This document shows positions 45,301 through 60,300 of a DNA stretch of 64,000 nt, piece after piece. Origin of the DNA: Elusimicrobiota bacterium. Lineage in GTDB: Bacteria; CG03; SLGR01; JAFGSA01. Where the stretch lies: the NCBI GenBank assembly GCA_016934855.1, contig JAFGSA010000069.1, forward strand, positions 1 to 64,000, in the 5' to 3' direction. The notes beneath the pieces were generated by a model. The model saw only the letters and a program-made list of their open reading frames with translations, had not been told where the DNA came from and did not search any database. The translations under genes were made by a program, and so were the position numbers. How positions within the stretch are numbered: the first letter of the stretch is position 1; each line of letters opens with the position of its first letter.

Positions 45301-48300
45301 GTAAACCGATTTATATAAATCCTTTATCATGACCCTTGCTCTCGTAAGGTCGTCGCCGTTAGTAATAGCGACCAGCCGCGCGTCCGGGTCATATTTGTCC
45401 CTTTCCAGCACGACTTTCTGTTTTCTGCTCACTGTGTTTACCGAATCGGATAACCTGACCGCGCCGCTGGTCATATCCACCTTGTCGTATCTTACGAAAG
45501 CTGACCAGTATCTTCTCGGTATCCCTGCGAGTTTCATCAGCCTCTCAAGCTGGCTCAGGTCAAAAACCTGCCTGTTTCCGAAAGTGTGGGTGGTAAAAGC
45601 CAGATGCGCCTGGCGCAGCACGGATACGGGTTTATCCTTCTCTACTCTCAAAAGGGCCATAGCCGCGGCAGACTGGGCATCGTTTCCGAAAACAACCGGC
45701 GGTTTCCAGCGGTCTCCTTTTTTCCTCTTGTTATCAGCCTCAACCCTGAGAATCAGCTCTTTTACAGCCTGCGCGAAAAATGCGTTGAATTCCTCCTTGG
45801 ATCTGTCGAAGATATCATATCCGTATATCAAGTTCGTATATTTCGGGTCCGCTTTCTCTTCGATAAGATATACAGTCTTCCCTTCTTTCGTAACTCCCTT
45901 CAAGACGACTACTTCCACTTTTTCGGTGCCGACGGCCACCGTGTATTCATACGCCACTTTAGGCTCGGAAGCCAGGTGCTCTTTTGCATAGTCAAAAGGC
46001 TTCGGCTGCCCCTGCTCGTCTTTTCTCATCCGGTACCCCGGTTCTATGGAGACCAGGTCTGCTCCCAGATCACGCATAAACTTCTCATGCACCTGCATGA
46101 CATATCCGAGCCCTCCCGCTATCAGGGTGTTCTCCGGGGAAACCGTGTATATCTTCCTCCCGATGAGCTGGGCGGCGTTGAGCTCCATCCAGTTCTCCGG
46201 TATCAGGTCGTACATAAGCTGTATACCGTCCGCTATAGTTGATTTGAATTCGTTATACCTTATTACATCGAGGAGCAGGTTTCTCTGCTGCTTGTCAAGA
46301 AGCGCAACGGCTTTCAGGACCGGGTATTTTGATTCGACAGGGAACCCATTCATCTGCGCGTCTATAACCAGTCCGCATTCGTCCAGGAACCGGGCGAGCT
46401 CGCCGGCCGCGTTCACGTCCCCTTTCAGTATCCTGTCCATATATTCCCTTACAGCCGCCGAATAGTACTCATGGTCTTCCATCAGGACTTCGCCTGCGAG
46501 CGGGCTTTCCGCCAGTGCCACCGCTACGGATTCCCTGAGTTCGTATTCTTCGCGCGGCGGGATCTGCGGCTCTTCTTCCGGCGCGGCATATGCGCCCTCC
46601 GCAAGACCGAACCTGAGCCACAGATGCAGCAGATGCAGCGGGAAGAGAGCGGCCATGTAGAATACCTGGAAGAATACGGTCGCCGTCTCATGGAAGAAGG
46701 CCGGGCCTCTTATGACATGGAATCTTTCGTGCATGAGCTGGGAATAGAGGCTCAGCACGCGTTTCATATAGCTGATCCTGCTTTCATCCGGAACCCTTAC
46801 CAGGTAGCCCGCAGGGATAAGGAGGATCGAATCCTTTTCCGAAACAAACACCTTCGGACCGTACCCCATTCCGGCCTTTATCACGGATTCGGTCGTTCCT
46901 ACGATAACGTTACTGCCGAAGAAGATCCTCACCATCCTGTAAAGCCTTCTGTCAAAAAGGCCGTTGTCAAAAGCTCTTCTTACAACCTCTCTGTCAGATA
47001 GCTTTTCATCGATACCCATCTTCTCTCTAAGTTCGCTGTTCTTTCCGCTGATCATGCTGTCTTTAACCAGATCCGGCACCTTTGCCATCTTCCTGTGCCT
47101 TTTTCCAGTCACTATATCAAGCAGGGTTATTATGTTATAGACCGGGGCAAACTGGCCCAAATGCACGGATATATAAGCAAGCAGGGCGACAGCGTATATG
47201 ATAAAACCTCCGGAGATGCCGAACAATACAAGTCCCGCCGCCAAAGCTCCGCCGATACCGAGCGCCTGCCCGATGAGCCTCGAAGCTATGTAGGATTTCA
47301 TCTTCTTATCGGGCCTGCTCACGGCAGTGAAGGCGGCCATGCGCACCGGCCTGGCCGCGGGTACCGTAACCGGCCTTGTGATCTTTCCGGCTCTTTTCTC
47401 CAGCTCAACAGAAGCGGCGGCGAGCCTGCCGGAAACTTCAGATCTCGCCTTCTGTTTCCTGTCGTAATCGTATGACTCCTCCAGATCGCTCCTGGTATCC
47501 CCCCATTTATAGAGTTCGTCTTCCAGTATATAATGTTCGCCGTCAAGATCCAGCCTGGCTTTTCCCTTGTCATCATCGTAATTAGCCGTTAAATGGTAAC
47601 TTGCCAGGAGCATGATCTCGAAAGGTTTTATCATCCAGGGGTCTTCCTTTATCTTCCGAAGGGTCTCTTCGCTTATAACCGAACCTTCCGCGGATATGAT
47701 ATCGTCTATTTCTTTTATCTCTCCCCTGCTTATCTGCGCAGCGATACGCATGACCGCATCGCGGGCCGGCTTCCGGTCACCGCCCATAAGCTCTATAAAC
47801 CGGTCATAATCGAGAAGTGACGCCGCGTAGAAGTTGAATATATCCCTGGTCTTTTCCATATCCCGCACGGTCTTTGCGTCCGGCACGGCCTCTTCCAGAG
47901 CCCTGAGCCTGTCGCATATGCCGCTTATTATGCTGTCTTCATATATATCCCCCAGAACCAGAGGCGTGCTGCCGTCTTTCTTCCTCCTGGTCGGGGCTTT
48001 TGCCGCCATGTGTTCCACCGACCATGAAGAGTGCCACCAGGGTTCGAATCCTTCATGCTCGGCCGTGTTTTCCGCAAGCTGGGCGAACGCGTCCATCAGT
48101 CTCATCCATACCCATTCCAGTTCATCCTCTGTCGGGGCTCTCCCGGACCGGTCCTTAAATACCGCTATAACCCGGCGCCTCTGCTTCTTCCTGAACCGTT
48201 TTACTATGGCATCCTCGCTCAGCCCGAATACTATGGAAGATATCAGGGCGTTAAGCTGGTTCATCGGTATAATAAGCCCCATGCCCAGCGGAGCGCCTAG

Positions 48301-51300
48301 ACTGGAAGCCAGGGCAGATCCGCCTGTCACGCTGAAACTGAGCTCTGTGGGTTCCCCGGTTATGACCGCTTCCAGATAACGGGTATATTCGCGGAACATC
48401 CTGGCGAGTTCCGCGTCATGTATTACCATGAGGAATTCGTCGTTGTTGTTGTTGGCATTCGCGCTCCAGTTATAAGAACCCAGGTAGACCGTATCGCCGA
48501 TGACCATTACCTTGTAGTGCAGCTTGCCGTCGCCTACATGTTCGTGCAGTATCGTGAAAGTGCCCTGCTGGTCTTCCGGCAGGGAGTTCATGTATTCCAC
48601 GAGCCTCCCGTATTCCGCGCCGTTTCCGCCCTTCTGCGAGCTGTCATGGAGTATCGTGATCCTTATACCCGCCTGGTGCGCCTCTATTATTTTGTCTGCT
48701 ATGACGTCCGATGTGAAGCTGAATATGAGCCCGGATATCTCGATATCCGGAGTTTCCCCTCTCGCCTGCGCCGCGCGCGCCTCGGCTATGGCTTCATCGA
48801 GCCCTTCTACTATCACTGCCTCGAGCCTCGTTACGCTCTGTCCCGTCTGGTTATCGCTCGCGCCAAAATAAAGTTCATACTCAATACCGTCTATGATAAT
48901 ATCATGCGCCGTGTCATCTGCCTTATGCCTCCCGAAGCGGCGCTCTGTGAACATCTCTTCGAACTCATCAGAGAAAGCATCTACCATCTCCGGAGAATCC
49001 ATGATGAACCAGGCGTTGAGGTTGTTGTCTATTCCCGTAAGGGTGAAGTTGCCGGTGCCGGCTATCACTGTCTCGCCGTCTATCACCATGAATTTCTCAT
49101 GCATCGAATAGGATATGTTATCGTTGACCACTTCTATGCCGGCGGCCTGGAGCCTTGCTATGTACTCGTTGTCGTAATAGTCGCTGTCCGTTACCACCCG
49201 CACCAGGACGCCCCTTTCATGCGCCCGGATTATCGCATCCACAAGATCAGGATCCCTCACTTCGTAGGCGACCCACTGTATGCTCGTTTCGGCCCGGTCT
49301 ATATACCTGATGAATTCCTGCCTTACCATGCTCGGTTCGGCGCCCTCGCCTGTCTCGGGCCCGAACTCATTGTCCGTTACGAGCATCATCACATTCGGGC
49401 TCACTTCGTACCAGTAATCCTGCGCGCCGTCGAATTCGGCGAAGGGATTGCCTTCCGGAACAACCGGGCCGGCGCCTTCCATGGCGGCCACAGGCACCCA
49501 GCCTTCATCGGTCTCCATCAATACCTGAGTAGGTCCTGAGACTATTATCTCGGGTGAGCCTTCATACTCCACGACTTCGCCCGTTACCCGTATATCCTGG
49601 TTAAGGAACATGTCTTCGGGAGACGCGGGGAATTTTCCGGCGTCATCGGCGAAAACAACTATAGTCAGAGTGCCCTGGTACTCGTCGGCGAAGTTCAGGA
49701 ATATAACGCTTCCCGCGTTATAAGTGCGTACTATCCGGCCCTGCACCGTTACTGTCTCTCCCATGTGCGACGGCGCCTCTTCCCAGCCTATAGACGGGCC
49801 GAGTTCTTCGGCCGGTATAACCGGCAGTGCCGGTGCTTCTTCAGCATGTTCTTCGGCTTCAGGTTCGGCTGTCGGAGCAGGAGTCTCTTCCAGAGCCGTT
49901 AAATCGATACCGTTAATACCGGCAACATGGTCGCGGATAGCTTCGAGCCTTGCCGCGTTTATGTACGGGATCCCGGCAAGGTCTTCGATATCCGATATCT
50001 CCGCATCCATTATCCTGCCGGCTATGGCCGGACCTATGCCGTATATCTCCTGCAGGTCTTCCGATGTCAGCGAAGGATCGTTCACCCAAAAAACGACGGC
50101 AGCAGCGAGCTCATCGGTGAAGACTACCCCTTCGACTTCGAAAGTCTCTACGGCCGCCGGAACTACCGCTGTCGGAGAAGGCAGCGCGGGCTCAACCGTT
50201 TCGGTAGGCTCGGCAACGGGTGAGATCGCCTCGGGAGTAACTGTCGGCTCCAGCGCCTGCGGCGTCAGAGTAGGTTCATACATTTCTACCACGCCTGCGG
50301 GTTCGGCGAGCGTCACCGGCTGCATGGGTCCCCTGTAAAGCGCCCAGGCAAGTGAAACTGCGGCTATCACGCCGACAACGGCGAGGAATATGTTCTTCCA
50401 CTTTTTCCTTATAAATTCTCCCGCTTTTGACAGCCAAGCCGGCACTTTCGGCGCTTTTACAGTCATGCGTTTTTTCAAGATCCTCTTTTTCTCAGGTGAC
50501 GCGCGGGCCGGCACTTTTATTGTTTCTTTCTTCTCTGAGGCGGAGGATTTATCTTCCGTTAAAGACTTATCCTCCCGGGGCCTTTCCATCTCGGCTGTAC
50601 GCTGGGCAATAAGTGTATCGTCTTTAGATATATCCCGGGCAGGTATGCTTTCTGACTCAGCGCCCGGTGCGACTGTATATTCCGCGGGAGCCTCTGCTAC
50701 AACCAGCGGTTGAGCAGGCTTTCCGGTTTCTTCCAGGCGGACCGTCACCGGCGCCGCCTCCGGCGTCACTTTATCGGAAACAGACAGCATTGACTCCTCT
50801 CCCGCTTCAGGCACTGCCGCAACGGCTGCCGCTATCTCTTCCGCGGCTTCTGCTTCGGGCCCTGACGGTTCTTCTCCTGTCTCCAGGGACACTTCTCCTG
50901 CTGCGGCACCGGGTCTCAGCTCATCGATAAACTCGTCGAAAATCTCCTGTTTCCTGTCCCTGGGTCTGCGGCGTTTCGCCTGCCAGTTCATGAGCCAGAT
51001 CATGGAGGCTATCGAGGCGGCACCCATTACCACGCTGAGCGCGGAAGCCGGATAGACCATGCCTGTCTGTACACCGGTCTCGAGGTCCCTTACTTCCTGC
51101 CTCAGAAGCCTGCTGTCTCCTTCACCCAGATAGTAGCTTATGGTAAGGCGCCCGGTCAGAGGATCCCTTATCCATATTTCGTTCGCTGTGACGCGGCCCG
51201 TAGAAGGATCATAATCCGCGGCGCTGAGTATATCACCGGACCCGTCCCGCGTCTCCGTTCTCGTAAGATTGCCGTCCCTGTCCCAGTAGCTGGCAGTGTC

Positions 51301-54300
51301 TCCGTTTAAGGTCATGTTGTACACAAGTCCTCCCGCTCGCGAGACCATCCTCTGGGCTATAACGTTTCCGCGGTCGTCGAACTGCTGGACCAGGTATTCT
51401 CCCGTGGCGTCAAGTGTGAACCTGTACTCTACCCATCCTTCCGGGTTGTATACTTCAACGAGCTTTTCCATGTTCTTTAAAGTATCCAGAACTTCATACC
51501 TGACCACATCATCAGACATGCCGGCATATACAGTGGTTGTCCTTTCATAGTCCCTGTTGTCGATCTGTATCTCGTGCCGTTCGGAAATTACTCCGAAATC
51601 GTCCAGGACATACATCGTCCCTGTACCCGTCTCGAGATCGATCGACCCTACCTGGATATTAAAGCGAGTGTCGTAAAAAACCTGCTCTATGTCATGCCTG
51701 TTGATAACAAAGGGAGCCCCTATACCGGTCCCTCCTATACCCTGGGTCTCGGTGTAGCGGGTAACTTCTACTATGTCCTCTCCCGGCAGGTATACCCATT
51801 CCTCGTATACGGCAGTCCCGTCGGGTTCGATGCTCCTGGCCTCGAGGACCATGTCGTTCTGCATGTTCCTGACTTCTACTCTCGTAAGAGTGTTGGCTTC
51901 TTCGTCTGTCTCGTCGTACTCTCCGTCGTAAGTGCTCACGGTGAGCCGGCCTTCATATATATTATGTTCCCAGACTTCAGTGCTGGCAACATCCCCGGCG
52001 CCGTCTACATGGATCCTCCTGGTTATGTATCCGGTACGTTCATCATATACTATCTGTATATCGCCTATATCCCGGCCGGTATCCATATCGAGTATGTCTA
52101 TGTGGTCTATGCGTCCGGTCAGGTTATCGGTCGTTATCTCCTGTATAGTATCGGTGAAGTAATCGTAGACCCTGTTGACCGTGGTCAGAAGCTGCATATT
52201 ATTGTTATAATATTCGACAGTGAGTATATGATCAGTGTCATAAGCCCTGACAGTGGACGTTATGACGTTATGCGCGATATCCGAATAATCCCACACCCTG
52301 TAGCTTGTTATCCTGCCGGTTTCCGGGTTCACGTAGTCGACCCTTTCGGGAAGACCGGTATACATATCCCGCGTCTCTATCTCGGTTACCCTTCCCCTGT
52401 CGTCATAAGAGGTGACTTCTATCTTGCCGCCCTCGTAACTGAACTCCTGGTAACGCGTGATCCGGCCGCCTTCATAGTAGTCTATCCTCAGAGTCCTGCC
52501 GGTATCGAGCTCAATCGTTGCAACCCTCTCCAGGCTGTTGGTCATATCGAAATACTGGACGACATCCCTGTTATGGGCGAAGTCCGGATTATGCACTATT
52601 ATGCGTCCGCCGGCGTAATCCACTACCCTGAGCTCCATCCCGGTGACGAGCGACCTAGTCACGGATGAGGTTACCATCTCTTCTCCGAAATCGGTGGTTA
52701 TTTCGGTAACGGTAGGCTCGGAGGCATCAAGATCATATATATATGTAATGGAAGTATCGGGATACCCGTCCCTTCCGTATATTATCGTCTCTGCCTTGCG
52801 GCCGTCAACATATATATCTTCCGTGCGCAGGTCCTCTCCGCCGTAGCCGTAATGCCTCACTACCGTAGTATTGGTGCCCAGTCTCCCGGATTCCTCGAGT
52901 TCCGCGGTAACATCCCGGGCAGCATCGAGTATCGGAGCCGTGCCGGCATTCAGACCGGGGAACCCGTCAACCAGCTCCAGCAGCTGCCCTTCTTCCGTTT
53001 CGTCAAGCGTCTGAGGAGCCATGACGGGTTCGAAATAAGCCAATCCCCGGAACACGTCGGAAGAGAAAGCGCTGCCCGGCATCGCCGAAACAGGTATATC
53101 TCCCTGTTCCAGGTACGGCCGCGGATCGAACGGGTTCCCGTCCGTGTCCTCAAGATAGAAATCTTCTGTCCCGTCGTTATACTGGTAATAGGCGAGCACG
53201 TATCCTGTTCCGCCCGTGGCAACATGCTCGACCCCTATGAATATGCTCCTTCCGCCGTCGGGAGAAGATATCTCCCCCGTCGGGATGAGCCTCTGCCCCG
53301 AATCCATGTGTCCTGTATATACGACGCTGTTGCCCGGGGTCCAGCTGTAATTCGGCAGCAGCAGCAGTTTCATCGAGCTGACGTCGCCTATCACCAGCTG
53401 GTTCTCGTCGAACGGAGTGGAGATACCCTGGTCGCTCAGATCGTTTATTCCTCTCATGTAATCTGCTACGCCGTCTATAGTATACCAGGCGTTGACCATG
53501 GCAGGTATATCCGACGCCGGGACGCTGTACTCGCGGAGCTCCTCTTCCATACCTGCCCTTATTATATCCTCCAGCGTGTATTCCACGATCTGTGTCTCGT
53601 CCGGAACCGTTATGACTCTCTCATCCGCTTCTTCCATAACCGTAAAATAGGTCCCTCCGTCATAGGAAAGCAACACCCATCCCTCCACCCCATCGTCTGT
53701 GACCACGTACTGGAATACCGCACTGCCGTCCGCGTGAGAAACGGGTTCTCCTACCGCCACCACACGGGTACCCACGGTTATCACATCCCTTACGGTAGAA
53801 GGTTCGGCGACGCCCCTGGAGTATTCCGGTCCGCTCAGCACGTTCATCGGCACTGTATTGTCGCCTCCTACCTGGAGGAGGTCGCCTTCCGTCCTTGCCA
53901 GTATATCGCCCGTCAATTCCTGTTCAGGGAAGAGCATCCTGGCTTCCGTCTCGCTGAAAGTGATGCCGTACTGGTCGAACAGGTCTATTATCTCCGGCGG
54001 TACGGCGTAAAACCTCCCGGTCAGCGTATAATCATCCGTCAGGCTGTCCGTACCGTCGGTCAGATCGTCGTCTATAACGAGCTGATCCTGTTCCCAGTTC
54101 TTATCTATGACAAACACGAAATACTGGTCTGTGTCATTTGTTATGGTCATGTCATGTATGGCTTCCCCGTCGTCGCCCCAGGATATGGCGGCATTGGCCA
54201 CGTCCTGGCCGTCATAATAGTCGCCGGCGCTGGCGGAAGCGTGGGGATTCGTTGTGACATCCAGCCCCGCGTTTTCCGCGGCAGTCGCCATGACGCCCGC

Positions 54301-57300
54301 CACATCGCATACGCCCGAAGCGTAATACGGGACCTGTATCTCCGTTTCGTCATCCTGTACTATGTACATGTACGCGTCTACAAACTGGTCGCCGGTATCT
54401 TCGGGAACGCCTATCCCGTCGGTGTAACTGAACGTCTCTCCGGGCGCTATGACTATATAATTTACACTGTCAGCGGCCTGTCCGACATTATAAAGGTAGT
54501 TGCTGTATACCCATCCGCCTGTGTATTCTATATCGGCCACCGCGGATCCCGGGCCCATATCCACCGGGGCGGATAACGCTTCGGGATCGCCGAACGGGAA
54601 CCTGTCTTCATCGGGTATTACCGTCTCTTCTACGACAGAATACCCCAGCGCCCTTTCGATCAGCGTGAACTGGGCGGAAAGCTGAGCTATGAGCCCGTCT
54701 ACGTATTCTATGTCGGCAGGATCCATATCGTAAGATGACCTCAGCCTCCTGAGAAGAGGAAGCACATCGTCCGTATCCCTGACCAGAAGGTCTGCCGTTA
54801 CAGCGTCCGTCAGGTCGTCACCCACCCTGTCCAGGTTCAGGAGCCTGTCTATATCCGCCTGGGTAAACGAGATGCCCGAATACATATCGCCCTCGAGATA
54901 CACTTCGTCGTTATACTTGTAAAGAACCCATCCCGTATCTCCGTCCGTCGTACTCACTTCTATGAAAATACTGAGGCCGTCCGCGTCCCGCTGGTAATCC
55001 ATCCTTCCGGTAGGTATGACCTGCGTTCCGGAATCAAGAGGCGCGGGAAGAACCCTGTCAGCTCCGTATTCGGGTTCGGCATTAAGATAAAGCCGCTGGT
55101 CGCCGACTACCATCGGAAGAGGCCCGGGAATATCCTCGCCGCAGTATCCCGCTTCTATTTCAAGAATACGGTTGATGAAATAGTCATTTACGATCTCGAC
55201 GCCGAGCGCTATGTCGTCAGCGGTCAACTCTTCTATTCCGTATTCCGCCCTGATATCCCGCGCGATCCGGAGGATCTCCGGGTCCGTTACCGCTTCTTCG
55301 TCTATGAGCGCGATAACGACCGCCCTCATGTTCGGACCGCTCATAGACGGCACATCGGAAGGCAGGCTCAATACGTATTCATCTATCATGCCGCCGATCT
55401 CTTCGCCTCTTGCCGTCAGAACCGGAGGTTCGTCTTCATACATAATGAATCTGCGGACCACTCCGATATTGTCCTGGTAGCTGCCCAGGATACTGTCCAC
55501 CTGCGCGAGTTCATCCACAGAGAGAGTGCGGTATCCGTAATCGAAAGTATCCCTTCCGAGAATCTGCGGGTTTTCGGGAGTATGGTCGAACCTGTATCTT
55601 ATTATCTCGACCGGCTGGCGGTCTCCCATGCGGATTACCTCCGTTCTTACGGGACGGTGGTACCTGTCATATATATCCACGCGGTATATGGAAGAGCCGG
55701 AAGTATAGGAATATATCCATTCTTCGTCCACAGTCTCGCCGTCGTCCGCGTAATAGATCTCCCTCAGCGTCCGGGCCGTGCGTATGCTGTTTACGGTAAG
55801 CTTGGTGACGGTGCCTTCGTAATCGGTCGATGTGATGCGGACCTCGTCCAGCTCGGGGAAATACTCGTATGTATCCGTATTGTATACCCTCCCGTTCCTG
55901 TACTCGGTCACCGAGAGCACCCTGTTGGTGGTCATCTCGTAGGTCATCTCCATTAGTTTCTCGTCATCGGCATCATATGTTGTCACCGTTATCCTGTTCT
56001 CTCCGGGAGAGCTGTAGCCGTATGTCGTATACTCGTAGACCTCGCCGTCATCGTATTTCTGGTCAAGAAGTATGCGGCCCGTAGACATATCCGATTCTAT
56101 GACCTCTATCAGTTCCCCTATTTCCTGCGTTTCCTCGTCGAAATCGTATATCCTGGTTATGATCCTCTCGTTCTCGTAGTCATACTCCGGCACCGAGATA
56201 GTATCGGTATACCCGTACCTGAAATCCGTCTGCTGCAGGACCAGCCCGGAACCCCTTTCCGTGACCAGTTCCGTCTGGGGAACGTCCCTCGAATCCACTG
56301 TAGTGATGACCTGCTGGCCGGAAGGATAAGAGTAATTATCCGTATGATCGAGTTCGCCGTATTTATTGTATACCTGTACGGTCAGCAGCCTTCCCGTGCT
56401 TATCTGCCGGGTCTGCGCGCTCATGAGCTGGCCGTACGGGTCGTAACTGGAGATGCTCATGACATCGCCGGCCAGGTTGTAGCTGTAGCTCTCCGAACCT
56501 ATTATGCCGCCGGACTGGTTGAAACTTACGGTCCTCACTAACCTGCCGGTGCTTATATCCCTGTATTCCTGCCGGGTCATGATACCATAAGCGTCATATA
56601 TATCTATGCTGAACGTGCCGTCCCCGTGACGCTGGTAGTTGCCCGAGCTCAGGTAATAGTCTTCTTCGACCGACCGGTCGAACGACGAGGTCCTCACGTG
56701 ATACTGCATCCTGTCCGTAGTGAGCGTTCCCGTCTCTTCGTCATACATCCTGTGGAACTCGCTGGTCAGCGAGCCCGGATGAGTGGGAGAATACCTGTAT
56801 CCGTTCAGCGCGAGGCCGGTGCTTATCTGTCTCTCTTCTTCCGATATTATCGACCCGGCCGGCCCGTAAGTCACGATAAACACCCTGTCGGACGCAAAAT
56901 CATAATGATAATCCGTGTGGGACAGTACCGCCCCGACGTAGGAAGGTTCGCCCACTCCTGTCGTGCCGGAATATTCGGTCTCGACAGTGTCCTTTCCTTC
57001 TTCTATGATGATATCGAAATGGTCGGTCCTGAAATCCGTCGTCCCGTAAGTTACGCTGCCGAGCGTCAGCCCGGAATCTATCTCGCTGTAAACTACCCTG
57101 ATGCCGTAACAGTGCCGCGCATAGTATTCGCGTATATCCGCATCCGACCAGCCGCCGACGAACGAACCGTCATTCTGCTCTATCCCGACCACGGCGTAGT
57201 AATTCTCCACCCAGGCGGTGTTGGCGTGATCGGGATCCATCCCGAAACCTACTCCGGTGTTCCTGCCGTATTCCAGCGCAACCGCCTCCCTGACCGCCTT

Positions 57301-60300
57301 TGTAATCACGAGCGGTTCATCCTCACCGAGGATGTACCGCTGGTAATAATTCCTTATCGACTGGTCGTCCCACTCGTCCCGCACCCTGACGTAATTAGTG
57401 CCCCAGTCATCCTCGGACCAGCTTGGCGTGGCGTTAGCATGCACATAGTGGTCGGCCACTATCTCGCGCATCTCCCAGGTAACCTCGAGCACTCCGGTGC
57501 CGGTGGAGGTCGTATCGTAGTCAATAGTCTCGAAATCCATGCTTATCCCGCTCAGATCGTACGCCAGGTAGTCCCCCTTTACCGTTATAGTGGCCATTAT
57601 GTTGTTCGCGACATCATACCTCTGTATGGTGCTGGTATCCAGGTAGCCCGTCAGGTGGTCGTATGAATACCTGTGCACGAGCATCCCCGTGCTCCAGACC
57701 CTGGTCTCCCGCGCTATCACATACCCGGTGGTGAGGTTGACGCTCACCGCGGTTATGCGGTCGGTCTCCGCGTCCGTCGTGTAAGTTATGTCTTCCGTAT
57801 ACAGGAACTGTCCGCCGCCGGCTATCCTGTTCTGAGCCTGGGCATAGAACGCGCTGAACTGATCTAGTATCCTGGAATCCGGCCAGTCGCCGTTCGTGTT
57901 ATACATTATGTTGTTATACCCCAGCACCCAGTCAGGCTGTCCATCCACCATGACCGGGTACCTGGCGTTATAAAGTCCCGCCACGAAGGCCCTGAGCTCA
58001 TTGGAGTAACCCGGGTTGGATCCGAAAGCAAGTATCTGCTGGGTCACTTCGTTCATCGGGTCTTCGTAATGGTTTATCTGCTTATGGAGTATCTGCCCTG
58101 TAAGTATGTTTCTTGTCTCTACGGAAAGGACCACATTATTGGACTCTTCCCCGAAATAGGTGGTTATGCTCAGTATCCCGTCCCCGGGCCTCTCGTATAT
58201 CACCGTACGCTCGGGATGCTCCTGGTCAAGCGGGCTGTAGGACCTTACGCTCAATATGAGATCCGTGTCCAGCGTCCTTGTCTCGACCCCGATGCGGGCC
58301 CCGTTCCTGTAATTGGTTATTATAACCCGGTTGGTCTCCTCGTTGTATTCTATATGCATGCTGGTCTGAGTTATGTTGTTCGTCGAGTCGATTATCCTGT
58401 TCGTGCTTATCTGGCGGACCTCCGTGGCTATGACGCCGTCCCGCCCGTCGTACGTTGTAATAGTGACCTCGTCACCCGCATAATCGTAATCGTATACCAG
58501 CCTCTGCCTCAGCTGCCTTGTATTCGCATCGTATATCCTCTGTTCCTGAAGCTCGTTTGTATCGACGCTTACTACCCTCTCTTCGATAAGAACGCCCAGT
58601 TCGTCGCCCCTGTGGACGCTCACCAGGACGTTATCGGGCGAACCCCCGTAGCTGTAGTCATAAGAATATACGGTCGTGGTATGGGGATTCCCTTCCCCGT
58701 CGTAATCCACAGTCCTGGTCATCCTGCCCGAAGATATCTCCCTGAACTCCTCCCTGAGGAGGTCCCCGTCCGCGTTGAGTATGCGCGTTATTATCTGGTC
58801 GTTCTCGTAATCCATCTCTGTCTCGATGTTTACCGGAAGCGTGTCATCCTCCCTGGTCCCTCCCATGGACATGCCGGATATTATGCTCTCGACCCTGGTA
58901 TCCACGACCCTGCCGGTTATACCGCCCTCGTGTACAAGCACGGTCAGCCTGTCCGCGGCATAGTCGTATATGTATTCTTCGGTCGTATCCAGATCGCCGT
59001 CCTGGTCCATGTTCTCCGCCTGGAGTATATTGTTGCCGTAATAATCCAGCACTTCTGCCCTGCGGAGATTTCCTTCCTCTATGGATCCCTCGTATGTCCT
59101 GACCGTATAATTGACACCCGATGGAGTCGCGACACCCGGGTTATGAGTATAATCGGCTACCCTAGTCTCTAAAATCTCCCCGAAATCGTCGTATTCCTGC
59201 GTCATCAGCCACCTGTCGGAGGTGAGTTCGCGAAAATCCCTCGACATGATATTATCATCGCCTATATCGCCGTCGTACGTGGTTGTTATCACGAGGTCGT
59301 CCGAAGGCAGCCCCAGGGTATTCAGGTAAGCTATCTCGTCGGCATCGGCGGGGTCGCCGGGATCCAGGTACCTGCTTACCGCGGTAGTATCCAGCTCGCC
59401 GTACCTGTCATAGTTTCTCGTAACGAGCGTGCGGCCGGTATGCATCTGCGTTACTATCTCCCGGCTCAGTACATATCCGCCGCCGTCTATATCGTCCCCG
59501 GAATATATCTGGGTGATGATCTGGTCGTTCTCGTAATCGTACTGTCTGAAAACACGCTCTTCTATCAGCCCGTCGGGATAATATGTGATTGACTCTTCGG
59601 TATTCACAGTGCCGTCGTCGTTATAGGTGCTCGCGACATGACTTACCGTTATCCGCTCGTCTCCGTCGTACTCGTATTCTTCGGAGAGGCTGCTTATGGG
59701 AATGCCTTCTTCGTTATATTCGACCGAATAATGGCTTGTCACCCGGCCCTGCTTGTCAAACTCGTCTGTGTAATTGACGTTCTGCGTATTCATGTCTATC
59801 TCGCTCTGCCTCAGGATGGAATCGGTATTACCGTAATACACCGTAGAATATATGAGCTCATTCTCGTGATCGTACTCGAGCATCTCGTGTTCAAGTACGG
59901 CACCGTACCTGTAGACGAACCTCTCGACGCGCTCGATCGTCTCGCCGTCCGGCATGTAATATGCGATCTGAGTGGGTCTTCCCGCGTTATCCCTGTATTC
60001 TTCCGTGATTATCCTGTCTGTGTCTCCATCGTATGTCACGTATATGGTGCCGTCCATATCCGGGAATACTTCCACCCGGTGGGTAAGGCTGCCTATATGC
60101 GCGCCGCTGTAATCCACGGCTGTGTTCTCCTCGAGCCAATCCAGAACCCGCTGCCGCTGGTCCGGCTCGTATGAAGTGTCGTAATACCTGATCCAGCGCG
60201 TATCGTTCGTCCTCATATCCCTGAGCTCGATCGACCTGACCTGGTCGGAATCTCCGTAATATGTCGTTATCGTGGCTTCCGAATACGGCACTATATCGAG

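Noticed and set aside
54080..54545. VanW-like domain as evidence of vancomycin resistance
   Set aside because: VanW-type domains occur widely without resistance genes, and no other van genes are present.
52852..54576. Long plus-strand open frame of 574 codons, and others such as 48418-49539 and 58069-59172
   Set aside because: They lie antisense to well-supported domains (VanW-like, PLD nuclease, YD repeats) and their translations show no domain. Open antisense frames are expected given the codon bias.
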